DNA of 49,153 nucleotides from Cellulomonas uda (GTDB lineage Bacteria > Actinomycetota > Actinomycetes > Actinomycetales > Cellulomonadaceae). The notes below the pieces were generated by a model. That model saw only the letters and a program-made list of their open reading frames with translations. It was not told the origin of the DNA and ran no database searches. This document shows, piece after piece, positions 16,453-27,800 of this stretch. Both the position numbers and the translations under genes were made by a program. Position 1 is the stretch's first letter. Every line of letters begins with the position of its first letter. The stretch lies in the NCBI RefSeq assembly GCF_006538705.1, contig NZ_BJLP01000032.1:1-49153 (forward strand), given 5' to 3'.

Positions 16453-17477
16453 TCACCGGGCGAGACCGTACGCGTCGCCCTCCCTGCGGCTCCTTCCGCC
16501 GCAACGCAGCAACGTCTCACGCGCCACCGACACGGCCGTCCGTCTGCGCGGCCTGCGCGCACACGCGGCACGTGAGACGACGTCGTACGACTCCGTGACC
16601 TGGACACCGACCCGGTACCGGATCATGAGGCGCGCGAGGCGGTCACCGTCGATCAGCACCACGCGTGCCGCGACCGAGTCCGCGAATATCCGCGCACCCG
16701 GTGAGTACCGCGCGGTCGTGATGAACACACCCTGGCTCGCCGAGTTCCCGGCCAGCGCGCCGACGAACGCCTGGATCTCCGGGCGCCCCACCGACGAGTC
16801 CGGCGCGTACCGCTTGGCCTGCACGTAGATGCGGGCCAAGCCGAGCGCGTCCTGGTCGATGATCCCGTCGATGCCGCCGTCGTTCGACAGCTGCGTGCGC
16901 GTCGCCTTGCCCTCCGCGCCGCCGTACCCCGTCGCCATCAGCAGGTCGAGCACGGCCTGCTCGAAGAACGCGGGGTCCTGCGCGTGCATGCGCGCCAGCA
17001 GATCGACGGCGACGTCCGAGTGGATACGGGCGACACCGGTCTCGATCTGCTCGTACGGGTCCAGCACGTGGTCCTCCGGCGCGTCGGCGTCCGAAGGCAT
17101 GACGTCCGGCGACAAAGACTTCGGCCTGGCCGCCCACCATGCGGCGCCCTCGCGAGCGAACTCCCGCAGCTCGCGCTCGGTGATCTCCGACGGGAACCTC
17201 GCGGCGATCTGGGCGCCGAGCGGGTCAGCCGGTAGATGCCGCGCGACGGGCGCTCCAGCGCACCGACCCGGTCAAGGTAGGAGAGTGCCCATCCCACACG
17301 GTTCTGGTGCTTGGGCTCACCGCCCCGTGCCCGCCTCCCGACGCTGCCCGGGCGTCAGGCCCAGCTCTCGGCGACCAGCTCGAACAGCTCACGACGCTGG
17401 CGGGAGACCTGGTCGCCCAGGACGCGGAGCACCGGAACAATGCACTGGTCCCACCACGGCATGACGGACGCACTCAC
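16453..17477 (-). pseudogene. mrr-like restriction endonuclease, three frameshifts
   Basis: The GTG at 17477 overlaps the hsdS stop (GTGA) and opens VSASVMPWWDQ, the Mrr N-terminal start. The Mrr sequence then needs three frame changes, each at a short G/C run: a lost base at 17360-17362, an extra base at 17323-17326, and a lost base at 17222-17224. Reading across them restores ELFELVAESW-GLTPGQRRE, KHQNRVGWALSYLDRVGALE and GAQIAARFPSEITERE. The catalytic domain (from about 17115) is open, with GGIDGIID and YVQAKRY as the Mrr-type PD-(D/E)XK site. After TESYDV the usual Mrr ending is replaced by unrelated Arg-rich sequence, so the 3' end is also altered. Most likely a decaying type IV enzyme; sequencing error is the alternative for the frameshifts. 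Confidence 0.78.
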
Positions 17478-18601
17478 AGCTCACCTCGGAACGCCCGGGC
17501 CTGCAGCGACGCGAAGAGTTCATCGTCAACTGCGAGCGCCCGCACGACCTCGTCGCGATGGGCAGCGATCGCGTGGGCGCGACGAGCGAACTCGGCCTGC
17601 CGTTCGACGGGGACATCAGGCACACACACCGACCGGATGTTCTCGAAGTTGAGGCCGTCCTTCGTCTGGCCTCGATTCTCGTGCATGAGGCTGGCGCGCC
17701 CGCGAGTGGACTCAAGATAGTGCGCAAGAAAGAGCGGCGCCAGGCGAGGGGCACGAAGAATCGCCAAGTGCTGACTTATGTACGCCTTGCCGAGATCGTC
17801 CGGCACTACTGCCGTCCGGCCGAGATCCGCCGTGATACTCAGTAGAACATCGCCGGGTTGCACCTGCGTGCGTCGCGCTTCAGCGTTGTCGGGTGCGTCG
17901 ACGAACGCCAGGTCCGACCGGTCAAGCGTCGCACCCCGGACATTCTGAATCCGGATGAAAACCGAACCCGAGTCCGCGTAGTACTTCGCCCAGCCGCGCG
18001 ATCCACTGGTCAGGAAGGCAAGGTGTTCGCCGAGAGGCTGCCCATCCTCCGCGTCGCCGAACATGGCGTGGAAGGTGGACTGGGTCAGGGTGTCGAGGTG
18101 GGTGAGGATCTGGCGGCGCTTGGTGCGGGTCGCGTCGGCCTGGTCGAGGATCGCCGCGATTCGCCGCTGCTCCGCAATCCTGGGCAGTGGCACTTTGAAA
18201 GTGGCGAGGGTCGCCGGGCTCAGCCTGGGCAGGTTTGCACCGGTTGTCCGCGTCGCTGCATAGTCGACCATGGAGGGCTGCCGGAGGAAGTGGACGAGGT
18301 AGTCGCGGTCGAGGTTCGCTCCCGGTCTGATGGGAAGAATATCGGTGCTGCAAACGCCGGAGAAGGATGGCCTCGCGACTTTTCCAAGGTTGGGCCGGAG
18401 TTTGCCGAAGAGAACGTGCCCATCATCGAAGCGATGTTTCGCGCTGGCCAGTTCAGCGCCGCCAATGGAGTCGCTACCTATAATCTCGCCGCCGCGTGCG
18501 ATGTGCTCCAGACCGAGGTATGGCGTGTCGCGGTCAAGGGTCGCGGGATCAACAACTGAACGTTCGATCGTCGCGACCTCGCCAAGTGCGACGCGCCTCA
18601 C
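17474..18601 (-). CDS. hsdS: Type I restriction-modification, specificity subunit (HsdS)
   Basis: The 375-aa protein sets the bipartite DNA target of the HsdRMS complex. It has two target-recognition domains with spacer helices. TRD1 (about 1-150) runs from VALGEVATIE to LPRIAEQRRIAAIL, with the conserved helix QADATRTKRRQIL after it. TRD2 (about 185-340) runs from GQPLGEHLAFL to VPVERQAEFARRA. GTG at 18601 overlaps the hsdM stop (GTGA). The TRD-encoding DNA is visibly less GC-rich than its neighbours (for example 17700-18000 and 18300-18500), typical of exchanged hsdS domains. The recognition sequence cannot be derived by eye. Confidence 0.93.
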   Translation of the reverse strand: MRRVALGEVATIERSVVDPATLDRDTPYLGLEHIARGGEIIGSDSIGGAELASAKHRFDDGHVLFGKLRPNLGKVARPSFSGVCSTDILPIRPGANLDRDYLVHFLRQPSMVDYAATRTTGANLPRLSPATLATFKVPLPRIAEQRRIAAILDQADATRTKRRQILTHLDTLTQSTFHAMFGDAEDGQPLGEHLAFLTSGSRGWAKYYADSGSVFIRIQNVRGATLDRSDLAFVDAPDNAEARRTQVQPGDVLLSITADLGRTAVVPDDLGKAYISQHLAILRAPRLAPLFLAHYLESTRGRASLMHENRGQTKDGLNFENIRSVCVPDVPVERQAEFARRAHAIAAHRDEVVRALAVDDELFASLQARAFRGEL

Positions 18602-20070
18602 GCGAGCATCGCCTTCAGGTTGGCGACGCCTGCCGCGATCTCGGCGTCGAGGGCTTCGATGTCGGCGAGGATGTCCAGGGGGGCGCGGTGTTCGATCTCC
18701 TCGCGGACGATCTCCTTGTAGCGGTTGATCGACAGGTCGTAGCCCTGCGCGACGATGTCGGCCTTCGGGACGAGGAAGGACTGGTCGGTGCGGGCGCGGT
18801 CGCGCTCCGTCGTCGTGCGCTGGGACCAGCGGGTGAGCACATCCGGGAGGTCGTTGGGCTCGACGGGGTTGCGCTTGTCGTCGAGGGAGAATCCGTCGGC
18901 CTGGACGTCGTAGAACCAGACGTCGTCGGTGCCGCCGGACTCGGTCTTGGTGAAGAACAGGATCGCCGTCGAGACTCCGGCGTAGGGCTTGAAGACGCCG
19001 GAGGGCAGCTTTACGACCGCGTCGAGCTTCTGGTCCTCGACCAGCGTCTTGCGCAGCGTCTTGTGGGCCGTCGACGAGCCGAACAGGACGCCGTCTGGCA
19101 CGATGACGGCGGCGCGGCCGCCGGTCTTGAGGAGCTTGAGGAACAGCGCGAGGAACAGCAGCTCGGTCTTCTTCGTCTTGACCGTGGCCAGCAGGGACTT
19201 CGCCGTCTGCTCGTAGTCGAGGGATCCCGCGAACGGCGGGTTGGCGAGGATGAGGGAGTACCGGCCCTCCTCGTCCGGCGCGGTCTCGGCGAGCGAGTCG
19301 CGGTAGCGGATGTCCGGCGAGTTGATGCCGTGCATGAGCATGTTCATGCTGCCGATGCGCAGCATCGTCGAGTCGAAGTCGTACCCGTGGAACATGCAGC
19401 GGTGGTAGTGCTTGAGTTGTGCCGTGTCGCTGAGTACCGCCGGGTGGTTCGTACGCACGTACTCCGCCGCCGCGACGAGGAACCCGGCCGTGCCGCAGGC
19501 GGGGTCGCAGATCTCGTCGTCGGGCCGCGGCGCCATCATCGAGACCATGAGGCCGATGATGTGCCGAGGGGTGCGGAACTGCCCGTTGACCCCCGCGCTC
19601 GCGATCTTGCTCAGCAGGTACTCGTAGAGGTCGCCGTTGGTGTCGCGCTGTTCCATCGGGATGTGGTCGAGCATGTCGATCACCTTGGACAGCAGCGCCG
19701 GGGTCGGGATCGCGAACCGCGCGTCCTTCATGTGCTCCGCATACGCCGAGCCGTCCCCGCCGACGGTCGTGCCGAGCTCGCGCAGGTACGGGAAGACCTG
19801 CTTGTCGACGATCTCGAACATCGACTCGGCGTCCTTGTTCCGCAGACGTGACCACCGCAGGTGCTGCTGGTTGTGCGCGAACAGGCGGTCGCGAATCGGC
19901 GCCCCGGTGAGTGCCGCCTTGTTCTCCTCGAGGGTCTCGAGGGTGTCCAGGCGGCGGATGAACAGCAGGTAGGTGATCTGCTCGATCACCTGCAACGGGT
20001 TGCTGATGCCCCCCGACCAGAAGGCGTCCCAGACGCGGTCGATCCTGCTCTTCAACTCGCCGGTGATCAC
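18598..20070 (-). CDS. hsdM: Type I restriction-modification, N6-adenine methylase (HsdM)
   Basis: The 490-aa subunit methylates adenine at the site chosen by HsdS and is needed for both modification and restriction. It has the helical HsdM N-domain (RVWDAFWSGGISNPLQVIEQI), the SAM motif CDPACGTAGFLVAA (about 185-198) and the catalytic NPPF (about 277). C-terminal helices (INRYKEIVREEIE and onward) contact HsdS. The GTG start lies 7 nt after TAGCCT, so it is probably leaderless. It heads an hsdM-hsdS-mrr operon with 4-bp overlaps and is separated from mazF by about 80 bp. Confidence 0.95.
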   Translation of the reverse strand: MITGELKSRIDRVWDAFWSGGISNPLQVIEQITYLLFIRRLDTLETLEENKAALTGAPIRDRLFAHNQQHLRWSRLRNKDAESMFEIVDKQVFPYLRELGTTVGGDGSAYAEHMKDARFAIPTPALLSKVIDMLDHIPMEQRDTNGDLYEYLLSKIASAGVNGQFRTPRHIIGLMVSMMAPRPDDEICDPACGTAGFLVAAAEYVRTNHPAVLSDTAQLKHYHRCMFHGYDFDSTMLRIGSMNMLMHGINSPDIRYRDSLAETAPDEEGRYSLILANPPFAGSLDYEQTAKSLLATVKTKKTELLFLALFLKLLKTGGRAAVIVPDGVLFGSSTAHKTLRKTLVEDQKLDAVVKLPSGVFKPYAGVSTAILFFTKTESGGTDDVWFYDVQADGFSLDDKRNPVEPNDLPDVLTRWSQRTTTERDRARTDQSFLVPKADIVAQGYDLSINRYKEIVREEIEHRAPLDILADIEALDAEIAAGVANLKAMLA

Positions 20071-20077
20071 AGGCGGC

Positions 20078-20083
20078 AGGCTA
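20078..20083 (-). promoter_or_regulatory. Candidate -10 of leaderless hsdM
   Basis: On the minus strand TAGCCT precedes the hsdM GTG by exactly 7 nt. The same hexamer serves infC and thiM in this window. Confidence 0.5.
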
Positions 20084-20152
20084 GCGGTCCCGAGGACGCG
20101 CTCGGGTCCGGGGTCGGCCGGCAGTCCGCCCGCGTCCGGAATGTCGCCTCGC

Positions 20153-20506
20153 TCAGGACAACGCGAGATGGGTCGTCAGACCCTCGTCGATCGCTGCGAC
20201 GTGCTCCCTGCCCAGCGACCCCACACGGGCCACGAAGCGGGAGACGTCCACGGCCCGGACCTGTTCCGGTTGCGCCTTCGACGCATGGTCGAGCCCGGTC
20301 TCGGGGTCGGCGGGGACGAGCGTCTGGAACGAGAGGACGCGTCCGGTGGCCGAGGTCAGCGGGACGACGGTGATGACGCCTCGGCCGTGCTCGACCGCTG
20401 CCTGGTTGCCCGCGTCGTTCGACACGATGACGCAGCGTCGCGTCTTGGCCGCTTCGGAGCCTCGCGCGGGATCGAGCTCGACCGTCCAGATCTCGCCGCG
20501 CCTCAC
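20153..20506 (-). CDS. mazF: MazF/PemK-type mRNA interferase toxin
   Basis: The 117-aa toxin begins VRRGEIWTVELDPARGSE, followed by RRCVIVSNDAGN and GVITVVPLTSA. These are the hallmark strands of MazF/PemK endoribonucleases that cut mRNA at short motifs. The end, AIDEGLTTHLALS, matches the usual C-terminal helix. The GTG start overlaps the antitoxin stop (GTGA), so toxin output is coupled to antitoxin translation. It lies just upstream of hsdM in the same direction, so the toxin pair may help keep the restriction locus (inference). Confidence 0.92.
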   Translation of the reverse strand: MRRGEIWTVELDPARGSEAAKTRRCVIVSNDAGNQAAVEHGRGVITVVPLTSATGRVLSFQTLVPADPETGLDHASKAQPEQVRAVDVSRFVARVGSLGREHVAAIDEGLTTHLALS

Positions 20507-20760
20507 GCGGGGCCGTCGATCCCGTCGGATGCCACGCCGTCCCACGCGGCCGCCTCGCCCGAGTCGTCCCACTCGGCGTACGCCTGTGCGTACTCGGAGG
20601 CGAGCTCCTGCTCGCGGAGGGCACGCACCGCCGCGTGCAGAGCTGCTGAACGCGAGGCGAGTCCGTGCAGCTGCGCGTACTGCTCGAGGTACACGAGCTC
20701 GCCGGTGGGCAGGCTCGCGCTGAACTTCGTGGCGCCTCGATGCTTCGCACCAGTGGTCAT
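20503..20760 (-). CDS. MazE-mt-like ribbon-helix-helix antitoxin
   Basis: The 85-aa protein has a short RHH N-terminus (TKFSASLPTGELVYLEQYA) for DNA binding and a toxin-binding C-half. The latter reads SRSAALHAAVRALREQEL, then EYAQAYAEWDDSGEAAAWD. That layout closely resembles mycobacterial MazE6-like antitoxins rather than E. coli MazE. It should neutralise the coupled MazF and repress their shared promoter. The ATG is 7 nt downstream of TACGAT, so the transcript is probably leaderless. It is the first gene of the island and is divergent from pheS. Confidence 0.88.
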   Translation of the reverse strand: MTTGAKHRGATKFSASLPTGELVYLEQYAQLHGLASRSAALHAAVRALREQELASEYAQAYAEWDDSGEAAAWDGVASDGIDGPA

Positions 20761-20767
20761 ACCGCAG

Positions 20768-20773
20768 ATCGTA
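20768..20773 (-). promoter_or_regulatory. Candidate -10 of leaderless antitoxin-toxin operon
   Basis: On the minus strand TACGAT is followed by 7 nt and the antitoxin ATG. RHH antitoxins usually bind around this position; no clear inverted repeat was resolved. Confidence 0.5.
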
Positions 20774-20871
20774 CCCCGTGCGTGGTGCGAAGAGCGGCGC
20801 GCACCAGGAACACGCGTTGTCGCGTTCCGCGTCGCCGACCTCGTCACCGGTGTCCTGGTCACTACACCTAG

Positions 20872-22022
<1,151 letters not shown>

Positions 22023-22023
<1 letters not shown>

Positions 22024-24590
22024 TGCCTCGCATCCCCCTGTCGTGGCTCGGCGAGCACGTCGAGCTCCCGGCCGGCCTGACGGCCGAGCAGCTCGCGGCC
22101 GACCTCGTGCGCGTCGGTCTCGAGGAGGAGGCGATCCACGCCGCCGCGGTGACGGGTCCGCTCGTCGTCGGGCGCGTCGTGGAGCGCACGCCCGAGCCGC
22201 AGAAGAACGGCAAGACGATCAACTGGTGCCGCGTCGACGTGGGCGACGAGCACAACGAGGTCGCCGAGGACGGCACGCGCGGCCCGCGGGGCATCGTGTG
22301 CGGTGCGCACAACTTCGACGTGGGCGACCACGTCGTCGTCGCGCTGCCCGGCGCGGTGCTGCCGGGGCCGTTCCCGATCGCGTCGCGCAAGACGTACGGG
22401 CACGTGAGCGACGGGATGATCTGCTCGGCGCGCGAGCTGGGCCTCGGTGAGGACCACTCGGGGATCATCGTGCTGAGCGAGCTCGGCCTCGACGCGCCCG
22501 TCGGCACCGACGCGCGCGAGCTGCTCGGGCTCGGCGAGGAGGTCCTTGAGATCAACGTGACCCCCGACCGCGGGTACTGCTTCTCGATGCGGGGCGTCGC
22601 ACGCGAGTACGCGCACTCGACGGGGGCGGCGTTCACCGACCCGGGTCTGCCCGAGCCGGTCGACGAGCGTCCGGCCGGGTTCGCGGTCGAGATCGAGGAC
22701 GACGCGCCGATCCACGGCGTGCCCGGCGCGGACCGGTTCGTCGCGCAGGTCGTGCGGGGCGTGCGGGCGCACGACCCGTCGCCGGCGTGGCTGCAGCGCC
22801 GGCTGCAGCAGGCGGGCATGCGTCCGATCTCGCTCGCGGTCGACGTCACCAACTACGTGATGCTCGACCTGGGCCAGCCGTTGCACGCGTACGACCTGGC
22901 GACGCTCGCGGAGCCGATCGTGGTCCGCCGGGCGCGCCCGGGCGAGACGATCCGCACGCTCGACGACCAGGTGCGCACGCTCGACCCGCAGGACCTGCTG
23001 ATCACCGACTCGCCGGACGGGCGCGGCTCGCGGCCGATCGGCCTCGCGGCGGTGATGGGCGGCGGCGAGACCGAGGTCGGGCCGACGACGAGCGACCTGC
23101 TCATCGAGGCGGCGCACTTCGACCCGGTGTCCGTCGCGCGCACCGCGCGTCGGCACCGGCTGCCGAGCGAGGCGTCCAAGCGGTTCGAGCGCGGTGTCGA
23201 CCCGCGCCTGCCGCGGGTCGCGGTGCAGCGGGTCGTCGACCTGCTCGTCGAGCACGGTGGTGGCACCGCGGACGTCGCGCTGACCGACGTGGACCGCACG
23301 ACGCCCGTCGCGTCGTTCGAGTTCGACCTCGAGCAGCCGGGCCGGCTCGTCGGCGTGCCGTACACGCACGACGAGGTCCGTTCGGTCCTCACCGAGATCG
23401 GCTGCGAGGTGCGCGACGTGCGTCCGGGCGTCGTCGCGGTGACGCCGCCCACGTGGCGCCCGGACCTCACGACGGGGGTCGACCTGGTCGAGGAGGTCGC
23501 CCGCCTGCGCGGCTACGACGCGATCCCGTCCGTGGTGCCTCCGGCGCCCGCGGGGTTGGGGCTCACGTGGGAGCAGCGCGCGCGCCGCGGGATCGCGGAC
23601 TCGCTCGCCGAGTCCGGGCTGGTCGAGGTGCTGAGCTACCCGTTCGTGTCGACCGAGCAGCTGGACGCGCTCGCGCTGCCGCAGGACGACGAGCGTCGTC
23701 GCGCGGTTCGCCTGGTCAACCCGCTCTCGGACGCGCAGCCGTTCATGCGCACCGACCTCCTCGTGACGCTGCTCGACACCGCGCGTCGCAACGTGGCCCG
23801 GGGCAACGTGGACGTCTGCGTGTTCGAGGTGGGTCTGGTCACTCGCCCGGGCGCGGGTGCGGGCGCCGCCGTGTCGCTGCCGGGCGGTGCGCGGCCGTCG
23901 CAGGAGGACCTCGCGGCTCTCGAGGCCGCGGTCCCGCCGCAGCCGAGGCATGTCGCGGGCGTGCTCGCGGGACGCGTCGAGCCGGCCGGGGTGTGGGGCG
24001 CGGGTCGCCGCGCCGACCACGGTGACGCGATCGCGGCGGTGCAGCGCGTGGCGCAGGTCGCGGGTCTCGAGGTGCGGCTCGTCGCGGACGGCGCACGTGC
24101 GCCGTGGCACCCGGGGCGGTGCGCTCGCGTCGAGACCGCCGACGGTGCGGTGCTCGGCTGGGCGGGGGAGCTGCACCCGAACGTCGTCGCGGCGCACGAC
24201 CTGCCGGCCCGCGCGGCGGCCTTCGAGCTCGACCTCGACGCGCTGCTGGCGGCCGCGCCGCGCGAGGCGCGTCAGGCGCGCGGGGTCTCCACGTTCCCGG
24301 TGGCGAAGGAGGACGTGGCGCTCGTCGTGCCGTCCGGAGTGCCGGCCGCGGACGTGCTCGACGCGGTCCGCACGGGAGCCGGGGCGAGCGCCGCGGGCGA
24401 CGTGGTCGAGGATGTGCGGCTGTTCGACGTGTACGAGGGTGACCAGGTCGCCCCCGGGCACCGGTCGCTCGCGTTCTCGCTGCGGCTGCGTGCCGACGAC
24501 CGCACCCTCACGGCGGCCGAGACCGCCGGCGTGCGCGAGGCAGTCGTCGCGGAGGCGGGAGCACGGTTCGGCGCGACGCTGCGGGCCTGA
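22023..24590 (+). CDS. pheT: Phenylalanine-tRNA ligase beta subunit
   Basis: The 855-aa beta chain carries tRNA binding and editing. Order: an OB-fold tRNA-binding domain (about 40-160, KTINWCRVDVGDE, GIVCGAHNFDVGD), B3/B4 editing domain (VNVTPDRG-like INVTPDRGYCFSMRG onward), and B5 (PTWRPDLTTGVDLVEEVARLRGYD). A catalytic-like core and a C-terminal anticodon-binding FDX-ACB domain (STFPVAKEDVALVVP, about 760-855) complete it. ATG overlaps the pheS stop. A large terminator follows. Confidence 0.97.
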
Positions 24591-24620
24591 GCCGCGCTGC
24601 TGGTCTGAGCGACGCGACGG

Positions 24621-24660
24621 CGGCCCCGGACGGCCTCCCACGGAGGTCCGCCCGGGGCCG
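24621..24660 (+). terminator. Terminator after pheT
   Basis: Outer arms CGGCCCCGG (24621-24629) and CCGGGGCCG (24652-24660) enclose an inner CCTCC-CAC-GGAGG hairpin (24634-24646). It lies 30 bp past the pheT stop and has no U-tract. Confidence 0.8.
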
Positions 24661-24860
24661 TCGTCGTCCCCGGGCCGGTCCGCGCCGTTCCCCGCACGGG
24701 TGACGACGACCCGGCGTCACGTGCTCGTCATGGGACGTCCGATGAGTTCACCGCATCGTTACTCACCAGTAGTTGCGACAAATCGGGCTGCGCGTCAGGG
24801 TGAACGCGGGTCGCCCTACCGGGCGACCGCTCGTGCGTTCCCCGACGAAGGAGAGCCCCC

Positions 24861-27800
24861 GTGCTCCGTGGCACCAGATCGTTGACCGGGGGCATCGCCG
24901 CCCTCGCCGTCGTGCTCGCAGGTGCGGCCACCGCCGCCCCGGCGAACGCTGCCGTCTCACCGACGGCACCCGTCGTCGTCCACGAGGTGTACGGCGCAGG
25001 AGGCAACTCCGGGGCGGTCCTCGCCCGCGACTTCGTCGAGCTGTACAACCCGGGCGACGAGCCCGTGGCGCTCTCCGGCTGGTCGGTGCAGTACGCGTCG
25101 GCGACCGGGAGCTCGTGGACGAACACCACGCCGCTGTCCGGCTCGATCGCCGCGGGCGGCTACCTGCTCGTCGGCGGCGCGGGCGGGTCGAACGGCGCCG
25201 CGCTCGAGGTCGACGTCGACGGGACGATCAACCTGAGCGGGACCGCCGGCAAGGTCGCGCTCGTGAGCTCGACGACGTCGCTCACGTGCTCGACGGGCTG
25301 CGCCGGGCAGGACCCGGTGGTCGACCTGGTCGGCTACGGGCCGACGGCGTCGTCGTACGCGGGCTCGGGCCCCGCGCCGGCGGCGAGTGCGACCACCTCG
25401 GTCTCGCGCGACGACGAGCACACCAACACGGCCGACAACGCCGCGGACTTCACGGCGGGCGCTCCGACGCCGCAGCGCGCGCAGGGCGGCACCGACCCCG
25501 GCCCCGACCCCGACCCCACCGTCGTCCCGATCGCGGAGGTCCAGGGGACCGGTGACACGTCGCCGTACGCCGGCCGGACGGTCACGACCCAGGGCGTGGT
25601 CACCGCCGCGTACCCCACGGGCGGCCGCAACGGCTACGTCATCCAGACCGCCGGCACGGGCGGTGCCCTCGGCAGCCGCACCGCGTCCGACGCGATCTTC
25701 GTGTTCTCGGCGAGCACCGACGACCTCGTCACGATCGGCGACGAGGTGCGCGTCACGGGCGCGGTGAGCGAGTTCCAGGGGCTCACCGAGATCACCGTGA
25801 CGAGCGCGGCGGGGCTGGAGGTCCTCGACTCCGACGCGAGCGTCACGCCGCTCACCGGCGCGTGGCCCGCGACCGCCGCGGCACGTGAGGCGATCGAGTC
25901 GATGCTCCTGCTGCCCACCGGCGACCTCACGGTCACGAACACGTTCTCCACCAACCAGTACGGGGAGCTCGGGCTGGCGACGGGCACCACGCCGCTGCTG
26001 CAGTGGACCGAGGTGGCCGACCCGCAGGACACCGCCGCGATCCAGGCCGTCAAGGACGACAACGCGGCCCGCGGCGTCGTGCTCGACGACGGCGCGACGA
26101 CGAACTTCCTCAGCGCCGCGAACCAGGGGCTCGTCCCGTCGTACGTGTCGCTCGAGAGCCCGGTGCGGGTCGGTGCGTCGGTGACGTTCGACGAGCCGGT
26201 CGTCGTGACCTACGTGAACTCCACGTGGAAGCTCGACCCCACGCGCCCGGTGCAGGGTCTGGCGAACAGCCCGGTCACGGTCGAGAACACGCGGACCGAC
26301 TCGCCGCGCGACGTGGGCGGCGACCTCACCGTCGCGTCGTTCAACGTGCTCAACTACTTCACGACGCTCGGCGCCCAGACGCCGGGCTGCGTCCCGTACA
26401 CGGACCGCACCGGCGACGGCGTGACCGTGCGCGAGGGGTGCGACCCGCGCGGTGCGTGGGACCCCGCGGACCTCGAGCGTCAGCAGGCGAAGATCGTCAC
26501 GGCGATCAACGCGCTCGACGCGGACGTCGTCGGGCTGCTCGAGATCGAGAACTCGCTCGTGGTCGACGGCGTCGCCGACGAGGCGCTCGGCACGCTCGTG
26601 GACGCGCTGAACGACGCCGCGGGCGAGGAGCGCTGGGCGTTCGTGCCCTCGTCGTCGCAGCTGCCGCCGGTCGGCGAGATGGACGTCATCTCGAACGCGC
26701 TGATCTACCAGCCCGCCGCCGTGGAACGCGTCGGCGAGTCCCGCGCGCTGGGCACCCTGTCGGGTTCCGGTGAGCCGTTCGACAACGCGCGCGAGCCGAT
26801 CGCGCAGGTGTTCGCGCCGGTCGGCGGCGGCGAGCCGGTGCTCGTCGCGGTCAACCACCTCAAGTCGAAGGGCTCGGCGGGACCGCTGCCCGGCGATGCG
26901 GACGCGGGCGACGGGCAGGGCGCGTCGAACGCGTCGCGCGTCGCGCAGGCGACCGCGCTGCGGGACTGGGTCGCCGACATCCAGGGCGACGTCGAGTCGG
27001 TCGCGCTCGTCGGGGACTTCAACGCGTACACCCTCGAGGACCCGCTCCAGGTCCTGTACGACGCGGGCTACGCGGACGCGACGACCGAGCTCGCGCCGGG
27101 GGAGTACTCGTACTCGTTCGGCGGGCTGTCGGGGTCGCTGGACCACGTGCTGCTCAACGAGCACGCGCTCGCACGGGCGACCGGCGCGGACGTCTGGGAG
27201 ATCAACGCCGAGGAGTCGATCGCGCTCGAGTACAGCCGGTACGACTACCACGGCGCGCTGTACTACGCGTCCGACGAGTACCGCTCGTCGGACCACGACC
27301 CGGTGGTCGTGGGGCTCGACGCGGGCGAGGCCGGCAGCACGGTCGACCTGACGTTCCTCAACATCAACGACTTCCACGGCCGCATCGAGTCCGCCGCCGC
27401 GGGGTCGAACACCGTCAAGCTCGCGGGCACGGTCGAGCAGCTGCGCGCCGCCGCACCGGGACCGGTCGCGTTCCTGTCGGCCGGCGACAACATCGGTGCG
27501 TCGCTGTTCGCGTCGGCGGTCCAGCAGGACCAGCCGACCATCGACGTGCTCAACGCCCTCGACCTGGCCGCCTCGGCGGTGGGCAACCACGAGTTCGACC
27601 AGGGCTTCGCGGACCTGCGGGACCGCGTGGTGGGCCCGGACGACGACCGCAACGCGGCGTGGGCGTACCTCGGCGCGAACGTCTACGCGAAGGGCACGAC
27701 GGACCCGGTGCTGCCGGAGTACGCGATGGTCGACATGGACGGCGTCGACGTCGCGGTCGTCGGCGCGGTGACCGAGGAGACCCCCTCGCTCGTCACCCCG

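Noticed and set aside
16280..16828. A 182-aa plus-strand frame opposite the mrr remnant
   Set aside because: It is antisense to recognisable Mrr sequence, has no ribosome site and shows no protein-like motifs.
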